Made by a program: the position numbers and the translations under genes. From NCBI GenBank assembly GCA_963576785.1, contig OY756149.1:868001-932000 (forward strand): DNA of 64,000 nt, written 5' to 3'. Source of the DNA: Chlorophyllum brunneum. Its lineage: Eukaryota > Basidiomycota > Agaricomycetes > Agaricales > Agaricaceae. A model generated the notes under the pieces. It ran no database searches. It had not been told where the DNA came from and saw nothing but the letters and a program-made list of their open reading frames with translations. Shown here piece after piece: positions 1 through 9,339 of the stretch; position 1 is the stretch's first letter, and each line of letters begins with the position of its first letter.

Positions 1-1684
1 TAATTGACCGCACCATTTGTGTGGCTATCGGCATCTTCACCACACCTAGTCGCTGTAGGGTCCAGGTCCATTCATCGGTCATCGAAACGGTCACCAAGTC
101 TTCGCCAGGGGCCACTGGTGCCGGACAATAACCCACCCACCCTGAGCCAGTTATCCAATTCCCTGGGGAATGGATGGGAAAGCGAACGCCTGGGGGTTCG
201 CTTTCAAGAACTTGACAAGGGCACCTGGCGTAGCAGGGTACCCCGGAGAGGTGTCAAACCGACTGCAGTTGGTAAGAATATGCACACGAGACTCGAAAGG
301 AGCCCTGCATGGACACCAGAATGGTTCATCCTGGAAGAACCAAGACCTGTAGGCCCCGATAGGCACATGGTTGAGTATAACCCTACACATGTGGGCGGAC
401 AGTGAGTTGGACTCTGCTGCGGTGGAGGGCAGCCACAAACCTCCATGGAGGTAGGTGGGCTGGAGGGGCTTACTGTTACGCCCTTCGAGAGCCATGAACT
501 GGCTACCCGAGTAAGTAGAATCCTGGAATCGAGTGATCCAGGCATCCTGGCAGGATTTGACAACCCTCTGACGAAGGGAGTCAAGGGAGGTCTGCGGACG
601 GGAACCTGCAGTGACCTGAAGTTCGGTGCAGTATTGGTGTACGGTACAGTGAATGGCCCACTTCTCCGAAGAGAAGGTGTGCCAGATGTGAATGGAGCAT
701 TCGGGGCGGCCCTCGAACCACTCCATGAGAGCGTTGCACACGGCAAGTGAATGAGCCTGACCTGAGTGAACGGAAGGGTCCACCGCTCTCTTGGCCAAGC
801 CAAGGGAGTCAGTGAACAAGACAATGGAGTCACAATCAGGAAAGCTGGTGGCCTTTCCAATTGCAATCCGGATAGCGTACAGCTCAGCATCAGGAGCCGT
901 CACTCGACCTGCCGCATGCCTTGTCTGAAAGACACGCCAGCCCGACTGGTAGATATGGGCAGCAGAGACTGCCTGGAATTCCCCACAGCGGTAGACTAGC
1001 GTCTGTGGCCACAGTGAGAACCCGAGGGTTGGCATTGGCACGGTCCAGGGTGCTATTCAGATGCCTTATATGCACAGCTCTCTCGTTACATGAGCGAGGA
1101 GAGTCGTGGAAGGAGACCTGGGCCGCAAAGCAGTCCAGGAGACGGTGACCAGGCTGAGCCACTGCAGAGCAGGGGTCAAACTGTTCAGTAAGGGATGGGA
1201 GCACGGAAACAGCTTCCATAAGGGAACCCTTGACCCGTCCGACAAGACGGTCAGGCAGGAGGGAGATGGAGAGAGGGTGCGGGGGGGCACCCTTGGCATT
1301 CGGACGATCGAGGAGGGATCGAAGAGGGTGAGTATCGGAGAGGGTGGAGAGATGGTAGTTCGCTCTTGAGGCCAACTTCTTCAGATGGAGGTGGATGGGG
1401 ATGAGGCCAGCGAGGGCCTCAGTGCTGCCAGATGGGGAGGTGCGGAATGCACCAGTGATCCACAATGCAGCCTTGTGTTGCATAGTGTTTAGGGATTTGA
1501 TGAGGCCCTTACACCGAGCCTTATCAAAATACCACAGATGGAAGCCATATGTCGCGATAGGCACAACACATGACCTGAAGAGGAGCCGCTTCTGCCTGGG
1601 GGTCAGACCGCGGGAGGAGTTACCCAGCATCCCCATTGCTTTCATGGTGGAGAGGGCTTTGGTAGAATAATGTCGAACATGTTC
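1..1684 (-). mobile_element. LINE-A copy A1, 5'-truncated 3' part
   Basis: This is the 3' portion of a minus-strand LINE-A non-LTR element: the end of the RT, the RNase H, and about 150 bp of 3' UTR cut by the window edge. It is nearly identical in layout to 2084-3765 of copy A2. The 5' end stops at 1684 inside the RT coding region and abuts, without any spacer, the poly(T) that is the 3' tail of A2. Such head-to-tail abutment recurs in this window. The element lacks its endonuclease and most of its RT, so it is dead. Confidence 0.9.
151..1645 (-). pseudogene. LINE-A ORF2 C-terminal remnant (RT end, RNase H, Cys/His tail)
   Basis: Two overlapping minus-strand frames (1645 to 890, then 1041 to 151) form one coding region broken by a small deletion near 997, where the run of G seen in A2 is shortened. 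The first frame carries the end of the RT and the RNase H start (VATDASLPL, first catalytic Asp). The second carries the DAELYAIRIA and FTDSLGLAKR motifs and the terminal Cys/His cluster WCPCRAPFESRVHILTNC. The stop near 151 matches A2. Non-functional by truncation and frameshift. Confidence 0.88.
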
Positions 1685-1685
1685 C

Positions 1686-2230
1686 TTTTTTTTTTTTTTG
1701 GATCATGGCCTAGGGCCAATTTATTACGCGGCGCTCGAACACAGCCCGCGGCCGGGATACAAAAGAGTAAACTAGCGGGTATCTACGGAGAAAATGGTAA
1801 CTACGCCCTACCAAGCAGACGTACCGTTGCCCGAGACCAACGGTAGGAGGAACTGCGACCTACTCCCGAGCTCGAAGGGCGAGGGGGTGGATGCTAGAGG
1901 AGGCGAATGGGCAGGAAGGTCCCCCAACCAGCGACCCAGTCCAAAGACCAGGCCCGGTCAGTAGGTGTTGATTCACTGTAAATGCCCGGCGGTGGAGACG
2001 CACCCAGTTACTAGCCCAGCTGAGCCCCAACCCCCTTTTACTAAGACCCAGTCCCCCAGCCACGGTCACCCTTGCCAGAGTAATTGACCGCACCATTTGT
2101 GTGGCTATCGGCATCTTCACCACACCTAGTCGCTGTGGGGTCCAGGTCCGTTCATCGGTCATCGGAACTGTCGCCAGGTCTTCGCCAGGGGTCACCGGTG
2201 CCGGACAATAACCCACCTACCCTAAGCCAG
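1686..2230 (-). other. LINE-A 3' UTR with poly(A) tail
   Basis: Non-coding 3' UTR of A2. Read on the minus strand it ends with AATAAAT about 25 nt before the tail, followed by a short palindrome (GGCC, three to four bases, GGCC) that is also present next to the tails at 27841-27860, 39530-39550, 44680-44700 and 47850-47870. The poly(A) is 14 nt. The hairpin-like 3' terminus is a plausible recognition site for the LINE-A reverse transcriptase; that role is inferred. Confidence 0.8.
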
Positions 2231-3763
2231 TTATCCAATTCCCTGGGGAACGGATGGGAAAGCGAACGCCTGGGGGTTCGCTTTCAAGAACTTGACAAGG
2301 GCACCCGGCGTAGCAGGGTACCCCCGAGAGGAATCAAACCGACTGCAGTTGGTAAGAATGTGCACACGGGACTCAAAAGGAGCCCCGCATGGACACCAAA
2401 ATGGTTCGTCCTGGAAGAATCGAGACCTATAGGCCCCGATAGGCGCATGGTTGAGTATAACCCTACACATGCGAGCAGACAACGAGTTGGACTCTGCTGC
2501 GGCAGAAGGCAGCCACGAACCTCCATGGAGGTAAGTGGGCTGGAGGGGCTTACCGTTACGCCCATCGAGAGCCATAAACTGGCTACCCGAGTAAGTAGGA
2601 TCCTGGAATCGAGTGACCCAGGCATCCTGGCAGGATCTGACGGCCTTCTGACGAAGGTAGTCGAGGGAGGTCTGCGGACGGGAACCCGCAGCGACCTGAA
2701 GTTCGGTGCAGTACTGGTGTACAACACCATGAATGGCCCACTTCTCTGAAGAATAGGTGTGCCAGATGTGAACGGAGCGTTCGGGGTGACCCTCGAACCA
2801 CTCCATAAGAGCGGTACACACGGCAAGCGAATGAGCCTGGCCTGAGTGAACGGAAGGGTCCACCGCCCTCCTGGCCGAACCAAGTGAGTCAGTGAACACG
2901 ACAATGGAGTCGCAGTCGGGGAGGCTGACGGCCTTCCCAATTGCGATCCGGATAGCGTACAGCTCAGCATCAGGAGCTGTCACTCGACCTGCCGCATGTC
3001 TCGTCTGAAAGACACGCCGGCCCGACCGGTAGATATGGGCAGCAGAGACTGCCTGGAACTCCCCCCGCAGCGGCAGACTAGCGTCCGTGGCCACAGCGAG
3101 AACCCGAGGGTTGGCATTGGCACGGTCCAGGGTGCCATTCAGATGCCTTATATGCACAGCCTTCTCGTCACGAGAACGAGGAGAGTCGTGGAAAAGGACC
3201 TGGGCCGCAAAGCGGTCCAGGAGACGGTGACCAGGTCGAGCCGCTGCAGAGCAGGGGTCAAACTGTTCAGTGAGGGATGGGAGCACAGAAACAGCTTCCA
3301 TAAGAGATCCTTTAACCTGCCTACCAAGCCGGTCAGACAGGAGGGAGATGGAGAGAGGGTGTGGGGGGGCACCCTTGGCATTCGGACGATCGAGAAGGGA
3401 TCGAAGAGGGTGGGTATCGGAGAGGGTGGAGAGACGGTAGTTCGCTCTTGAGGCCAGCTTCTTCAGATGGAGGTGGACGGGGATGAGGCCAGAGAGGGCC
3501 TCGACGCCGCCGGACGGGGAGGTGCGGAACGCACCGGTGATCCACAACGCAGCCTTGCGTTGCATAGTGTTAAGGGATTTGATGAGGCCCTTGCACCGAG
3601 CCTTATCAAAATACCAAAGACGGAAGCCATATGTCGCGATAGGTACGACACATGACCTGAAGAGGAGCCACTTCTGCTTGGGGGTCAGACCGCGGGAGGA
3701 GTTACCCAGCATCCCCATCGCTTTCACGGTGGAGAGGGCCTTGGTAGAATAGTGCCGAACATG

Positions 3764-4773
3764 TTCCTGAAAATTCAGGGCACGATCGAAGTAAAAGCCC
3801 AGGTACCTCCAATAGGTCTTAGGGCGAAGTGGAGTGTCCCCTGTGAATGGGCCGAAGCCAAGATCAAGGGGGGGATTGACGTCTCCAGGCTTCCTAGAGA
3901 AGTGGAAGAGCTCGGACTTATCATGCTCCATGACAAGCGCGAACGCTACAAAAAGATTAAAGAGAACGATGTACGCCCCTTTGAGGGTGTCCAAGTTCTC
4001 GTCCCAGGTCTTAGCCTGGGCAACGACGGTCCCGTCGTCGACATACGACAGCAGAGTACACCCAGGGGAGGTGATCCGCAAGTCGAAAACCTTCATGAGG
4101 GGTGCGATATAGAGGCCAGAGAGGACGGGGGACATGGCAGAGCCCTGCCCGACGCCCACATCTGCACCTCGGGGGTCAGAGGAGAAGCCGTTCCATGTGT
4201 AGACAGTAGAACGGCCCACCATATACGAAGCAAAGAAGGTTTGCACGTTAAGTGGGAACCTTCTTTGCTTCGTATATTCCTGAAAATTCAGAGCACGATC
4301 GAAGTAGAAGCCCAGGTACCTCCAATAGGTCTTAGGGCGAAGAGGAGTGTCCCCTGTGAATGGACCGAAGCCCAAGTCCAGGGGGGGATTGACATCTCCA
4401 GACTTCCTGGAGAAGTGGAAGAGCTCGGACTTGTCATGCTCCATGACAAGTGCGAACGCTACAAAAAGATTGAAGAGAACGATGTATGCCCCCTTAAGGG
4501 TATCCAAGTTCTCATCCCAGGTCTTAGCCTGGGCAACGACGGTACCGTCATTGACATACGACAGCAGAGTACTCCCAGGGGAAGTGATCCGCAAGTCGAA
4601 AACCCTCATGAGAGGCGCGATATAGAGGCCAGAGAGGACCGGGGACATGGCAGAGCCCTGTCCGATGCCCACATCTGCACTCCGGGGATCAGAGGAGAAG
4701 CCGTTCCATGTGTAAACAGTGGAACGGCCCACCAAGTATGAAGCAAAAAAGGTTCGCACGTTAAGTGGGAACC
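3764..4773 (-). repeat. 513-bp tandem duplication inside the RT palm
   Basis: Bases 3764-4260 and 4277-4773 are direct repeats with a constant offset of 513 bp (171 codons), so the reading frame is kept. The units have diverged by several percent, so the duplication is old or joins two different LINE-A copies. The 16 bases between them are not duplicated but match the reverse complement of nearby sequence (see the inverted repeat at 4221-4277). Confidence 0.9.
4221..4277. repeat. Perfect 21-bp inverted repeat at the duplication junction
   Basis: Bases 4221-4241 and 4257-4277 are exact reverse complements with a 15-base loop (4242-4256). The left arm is normal RT coding sequence (FASYMVGRS region). 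The right arm replaces the sequence expected there and lies exactly at the seam of the tandem duplication. It looks like a copied-back tract made when polymerase or reverse transcriptase switched strands. Confidence 0.92.
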
Positions 4774-4870
4774 CCTGCTTGGCAAGAATAGCCATGAGCA
4801 TCTCATGGTTAAGAGAGGGAAAGAACTGAGCGATGTCGAAAGCAACCACGCTCGTCTTGAGACCTTTAGC

Positions 4871-6655
4871 CTACCCAGTGTGAACTAGGTATGTAAGGAA
4901 CAACCCGGCGTCCTCAGTGGAACGTTGGCGAATGCCTCCAAGTTGGTGGGGATGAAAGATGTCATGTTTAATGGCATCAAACTGGATACGGTTGGAAATC
5001 ATTTTCTCAACCAGTTTACCAAGCATGTTCAGGAGGACAATCGGCCTGAATGCCTTGGGGGTAGAGTAGGAGGGCTTCCCCGGCTTCGGAATGATAACCG
5101 AGAGTGACTCCTTAAAACTGCGTGGCCAATGCCCCACCGAAAGGCAGGCGTTGGCCAAGCACAGGAACACCGTCAAGCAATCTTCATCGATGATGATGTA
5201 CTTCAGGTGGGACCACGTAACATGGTCCGGACCTGGAGAGGACGTATTAGAACAAGAGGACAGAGCCTCCTTAAGTTCCAACGTCAAGAAGGGGGCCCAC
5301 TCCCGGACTGGAAGGTCTGGGAGGGGGTCGAGGACAGACATATCACACCGCCGATCAGCAGCGGAGTTGTATGTCGAGTGGAGGGCATCCCAGAGGGAGT
5401 CCATAGTATCACAAGGCCGTCCATTAAACTGGATAGCCTCGCAGGGAGGTAATTTGCACACCTTGACCCATTCCATAAGGTCCCATGGCCGCTTGTTAGT
5501 GGAAGCGATCTCCTCAATCTTAGAATCGAAGAATCGGCACTTGGCAGCTGTACGAGCTCGCCTGAAGTCCCCCCAGTCACCCCAACTACGAGAGTCCTGG
5601 TACCTGGAGAAGGAGGTAGCACACGCCTTGTCCCACCAGGGACGAGTGCGGCGCGTAATCCAGATCTCCTTCGAGTGGTGGGTCCACGTGTCGGAGAAGG
5701 CTTCAGCCATGGCCAAAGCCAAGGCATCTACTTGATCCGGGGATTCTGGAGAGGGATGACCAGAAAGATCAGTCACCTCATCAATGACGTGTTCCAAAAA
5801 GGCCTCCTCTTCGTTGGAGCCCCTTGGTAGGACAGATTTGACAACCCCAACGTCAACGGGGGTGATGGGAAGGGTGATGGTCAGTGGAATATGATCCGAA
5901 GTACCCTGCAGAGATATGTCCCGATAAGGAAAGGTCCTTGATGCATCGGGAGATGAGACAAACACCAGATCGATCACCGATGGGTGGAGATCTGGGTTGT
6001 GGGAAATAAACGTCGGACCCGGGTTGGTTGGCATAACCAAATCGAGGCCAAGATCGCAGCTCATTTCCATGAGCCTATGAGCTGTCGTTCGATGATGCAG
6101 AACCTCAGGGTCCCACTCCGAAGAATGACAGTTAAAGTCCCCACTCATAAAATCAAATAGGGGAAAGACATCAACCTTCCCATGAAAGAAGTCGATGGCG
6201 GTATGTTGATCGTCCGAGTAGATGTTCAACAGGTTCAGGGCCTTTGCATCAGTGAAGAGCGTCAGCGCCAAGACATCGGGGTGGTCAACGAGGTCCTTCC
6301 TCATTGATGGCCTTAGACATTGCAGCCGAGTGTGCACATATGCCATCACTCGGGGCAGGGACCCCTGGGTAGGGGGACGCACCACCATAAGCCAATCAGG
6401 GTGCTTAGGTGTGCCAGTAACATCTTCCCCCTCCACGTTAGTGGTCGAGGGAGCAGAGCAGATGAACCTCCATGGAGGTTCCTGGAAAAAGAGAATATCG
6501 AAGTCGTTCTTCAATTTCTCGAGCAATACATCAACGTAAATAAAAGATTTGGCAACGTTAAATGAGAAAACCCTAATGCCCTCCAGATGGCCCAGGTTGT
6601 TCCTAGACATAAGGGGGGTTATGAGAGGGGATGGGAGAGCGACGACGTCTGTCAC
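4871..6655 (-). pseudogene. LINE-A2 ORF2 first half: APE endonuclease and RT N-terminus
   Basis: A frame of 594 codons. APE-type endonuclease motifs in order: FQEPPW (catalytic Glu), SGDFNCHSSEW, SVIDLVF and SDHIPLT (catalytic Asp-His). The linker and RT start (PGPDHVTWSHL, AFRPIVLLNM) follow. The frame ends at an amber codon (4871-4873) where LINE-B1 has Trp (AGWAKGLKTS); the frame continues beyond it. The first true ATG in frame is near 6610, so the start is uncertain. ORF1's stop is also lost (CGA where A3 has TGA). Confidence 0.9.
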
Positions 6656-6726
6656 GCACCTCTCGATAACGGGCTGTCAGCCAGGCCCGGTCATGTTTGT
6701 GGTTCCAGAAAGTGCACTTCCTGGAT
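6656..6726 (-). pseudogene. 3' end of LINE-A ORF1
   Basis: The last 20 or so codons of ORF1, matching the A3 copy that ends WLTACY before TGA at 24030-24032. The homology breaks at about 6726, where module R1 begins on the other strand. Confidence 0.75.
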
Positions 6727-7470
6727 GGTTTTGGGGTGGCGGCGTGCACAGTCAAGCGGTGAGATCCCATCCGTGCACTATATAGGAAGAATGCCTCAAG
6801 CGAACGGTGGGCTGGTCCTCAGGGATACCGTGCTCTCTCAGTAGCGGGGTGTTCACCCAAGCTAAAGGCTTTACCTCTTAGGAGGGAGGGGCAAAGTCCC
6901 CACAACATGGCCGGATGTGACACCAATATGGGAGCCTGGGAACATGTTTTTTTTTTTTTTTTTTTTTTTTAATCAACAATTTATATAACGGTGCTCGAAC
7001 GCAGTCCGCATGTACATACATACAAAGGCAGAATGTACAGAATGTTCGGAGAAGGGAAAGCAAACTACAAGTAAACTAACCCCACGAGACTCGTTGACAT
7101 CTAGCGCGTACACTAGAGAGATGTTTGGTACCTACGATGTTCAGTGGAAAGAGGAAAGAAAGGAATTCGGAAAGAGTGAGAGTGAGAGAGAGAAATCAAT
7201 AGAAGAGAAACTATCTACTCGCAATCACAAGGGGGAACATCAAATGGTACATAGCGTGTGGGCGGGTATTTACCTGGGCACCACGGGAGAGATGGAAATT
7301 GAATGAAAACTATATAAAATAGTAGACGAGTGAGGGAAGGGGAGATAGAGAAATGAATTGGAAATCCATCCTGGGAACATGCTGGGCATTCTACGGGCAC
7401 ATGACGTCTCAAGACCCCCATCTCTGGGCCTCTAGGAGCTTTATTCCCTCAAGGGGCTCTGTATGCAGGC
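6727..7470 (+). mobile_element. Module R1, 5'-truncated, fused to LINE-B2
   Basis: Bases 6727-6946 and 7382-7470 match the 3' third of module R2 (20070-20334) and, in reverse, R3 and R4. It holds no ORF of note. Local hairpin potential includes GGGGCAAAGTCCCC near 6890. It ends with the shared 3' terminus CTCAAGGGGCTCTGTATGC and passes within a few bases into a LINE-B RT fragment on the same strand. A 423-bp retroelement interrupts it. Confidence 0.8.
6947..7369 (-). mobile_element. Short retroposon inside R1, with 12-bp TSD
   Basis: A 423-bp insertion begins with T24 (poly(A) tail on the minus strand) and is flanked by a perfect 12-bp duplication CCTGGGAACATG at 6935-6946 and 7370-7381. Its 3' end resembles both local LINEs: GTGCTCGAACGCAGTCCGC recalls the LINE-A 3' UTR and TGTTGATT before the tail recalls LINE-B. 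No protein domain and no tRNA B-box was seen, so it is probably a 5'-truncated copy of a third LINE family or a SINE sharing its tail. Confidence 0.85.
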
Positions 7471-8929
7471 ACGGGGCCTTCTTCCTTCTCAGAAGAGGAC
7501 CCTTTATTGCTCATGCATAGTGCCTATTGCTACGTATGGGTTCCGACTCTGGTTTTATGAAGGGGCCTGTAACAAGGCCCTTCTGAAACAACTCAACACT
7601 ATGCAGCGTAAAGCTGCATTGTGGATCACTGGTGCTTTCTGCACCAGCCCTACCAGAGGGGCTGAAGCCTTGGCTGGCCTCATTCCTGTCCATCTTCATC
7701 TCAAGAAGCTGGCTACCTGTGCTGTCCACAGGGTTGCCACTCTACCTGAGAATCACCCTGTTCACTCTGTTATGGGGCGTCAGTACATAGGGGGATGTGT
7801 TCCACACCCCAGATTGATTGCTCTCATGACTCCTGCTCAGGCAGTCAAGGTCAAGGGGCCGGTCATGGAGGCAAACTCTCGTTTTCCAGACTTAACGGAG
7901 ATGTTCGAGCCGTTTGCACTCGAAGCGTCGCCAGGTTCTCATCTCCTGGACTGCTATGCAGCCCAGGTGACTTATAAAACATATGATGCCTCACTCGGTG
8001 GAAACCCTGCGAGTTGTCAGGTGGATTTGCTTAACAATACCCTTTGTGGGTATCGTGGGGATAGACAGGTTGTCTACACAGCAACAGACGCGAGTCTGCC
8101 ACTGGTTGGGGACTTCCAGGCAGTTTCGGCTGCCCACGTTTATAGGGGGACACGTTTGCTTTAGGCAACACGTCACCCAGCTGGCAAGGTTACAGCCCCA
8201 GATGCTGAACTTTTTGCCATTCGTATGGCTTTGGGAACTGCTGTGGCAGTTTCTGAGGCTGTACACATTGCGGTCTTTATGGACTCGATTGGTTCTGCCA
8301 AGCGAGCTCTTGACCTGTCTGTACACTCTGGCCAGGGACACTCCCTGGCTGTGTGTCGTCTCTTGTTGGAGTGGTTCAGGGGCCGTCCTGACCGCTCCCT
8401 CACTTTCTGGTCCATTCCGTCTTCGGCAAAATGGTCCATTCATCAGGAGGTGCATTTATTTGCCACCGACCTGCAGGTCGCCGCTGGATGTCGTCCTCTC
8501 TTGTACAAAGGACAAGAGCACAAGACATGAGTGTGGGTCTCGAAGGGAGCCCCACACTCGCAGCCAATAGGCTTTAGAGGATGGAACTGGGAGCGGTACT
8601 CACCGGTCGGAGCGTGCCCGAGAATGGCACGATTCGCTCTCATCGCAATGGACTGAGGGGGAAAGGAAGGGAGCCAAGAACCTCCATGGAGGTACGTCGG
8701 CTGTAAGAGTTTGTTCTTACTATCCTTGAGAGCAAGGAAGTTCGAACCGCGATAAGAGGAGTCCTGGAAAGTGACTTTCCAGGCCTTCTGAACGGCGGCC
8801 ACGTTGAGTTTATGCAGCGAATCAATAGACGTCCTGCCGGTCTCTCTCGGCCAGCTGGTTAATTTTCTTAAATGCAATCCTTCTGCATTCACATTTAAGG
8901 CCAACACACTGCTTGTGGGAGTTGGATAA
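7471..8929 (+). pseudogene. LINE-B2 ORF2 3' part, broken
   Basis: Coding from the RT thumb (RTLYCSCIVPIATYGFRLW-like) through RNase H (TATDASLPLVGDF; DAELFAIRMAL; VFMDSIGSAKRAL) to the C-terminus ending near 8929. It has a stop at 8162-8164 and an inversion at 8497-8834 that removes the end of RNase H and the Cys/His tail from the coding strand. Non-functional. Confidence 0.85.
8497..8834 (-). other. In-place 338-bp inversion within LINE-B2
   Basis: This block is the reverse complement of the expected LINE-B sequence, while both flanks read in the plus direction without loss. The breakpoints lie in GTCGTCC on the left and GACGTCC on the right; normal copies carry GACGTC-like hexamers at both ends, so short inverted homology may have mediated it. 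Confidence 0.87.
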
Positions 8930-9017
8930 TGCAGCGCAACCCCTGCTAGCTCCCCGTGTCTCTGGCATGTGTAGGAGTTAATTGCGAATTGACACATACT
9001 CTCCCTAGGGAGGGGAG

Positions 9018-9033
9018 GCAAGGGGTTGCTTGC
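9018..9033 (+). repeat. Left target-site duplication of LINE-B1
   Basis: GCAAGGGGTTGCTTGC, repeated exactly at 15297-15312. The flanks of the two copies join into a continuous LINE-B2 3' UTR, which confirms the insertion. Confidence 0.95.
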
Positions 9034-9339
9034 TTTTTTTTTTTTTTTTTTTTTTTAATCATCATGTTTAAGGTGGTGCGCGATCGCAGTCCACCTGTAT
9101 CTACTGTGACATGTAGCTACAATATAGAGATGTACGAAGATAGGCTCTCCCCTGGCCGAACTAGACCGCCGACAGGCGGTCTGGGTGAACGGTCGCGGGA
9201 ACACGCACGGACGCGTGAATCCTAGACCAGATACGTAGAGCGACCCCTTGCCTCCCCTCCCTAAGGAGAGTATGCGTCAATTCGCAATTAACTTCTACAC
9301 ACGTCAAAGACATGGGAAGCTAGCAGGGGCCGCGCCACG
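9034..9339 (-). other. LINE-B1 3' UTR and poly(A) tail
   Basis: About 280 bp of non-coding sequence followed on the minus strand by A23. The terminal ACCACCTTAAACATGATGATT is shared, with small changes, by the other LINE-B tails (21300-21325, 29345-29366, 38135-38155). No AATAAA hexamer was noted close to this tail, unlike LINE-A. Confidence 0.85.

Larger units (their letters stand above)
2231..4849 (-). pseudogene. LINE-A2 ORF2 second half: RT with duplicated palm, RNase H
   Basis: An open frame of 872 codons, continuing in frame from the endonuclease part beyond the amber codon at 4871. It starts in RT motif A (FDIAQFFPSLNH). Because of the tandem duplication it has two copies of GQGSAMSPVLSGLY and of the catalytic box: YVND near residue 98 and YVDD near residue 269. 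RNase H follows (ATDASLPL, DAELYAIRIA, VFTDSLGS), then the terminal Cys/His motif FWCPCGAPFESRVHILTNC. The first catalytic box has Asp changed to Asn. The duplicated palm and upstream stop make function unlikely, yet the 2.6-kb frame is otherwise intact. Confidence 0.9.
1685..6726 (-). mobile_element. LINE-A copy A2, nearly complete, 5'-truncated in ORF1
   Basis: Minus-strand LINE-A with poly(A) tail (T14 at 1686-1699), 3' UTR (1700-2230), RT/RNase H (2231-4849), endonuclease and linker (4871-6655), and only the last codons of ORF1 (to about 6726). ORF2 is interrupted by one amber codon at 4871-4873 and carries an in-frame 513-bp tandem duplication of the RT palm. At 6727 it passes directly into plus-strand module R1. 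I found no convincing TSD. Confidence 0.9.

Noticed and set aside
4..405. Plus-strand and opposite-frame ORFs over LINE coding regions (for example 445-750, 3752-4741, 48442-49116)
   Set aside because: They mirror conserved LINE ORFs on the other strand or in another frame and recur only because the elements recur.
4221..4277. Inverted repeat as terminal repeats of a small DNA transposon
   Set aside because: It has no TSD, encloses only 15 bases, and one arm is ordinary RT coding sequence.
6727..7470. Module R as the LINE 5' UTR
   Set aside because: True 5' ends of LINE-B (15296, 38932) and LINE-A (21983, 45262) are seen elsewhere without R, and R joins LINEs at internal points.
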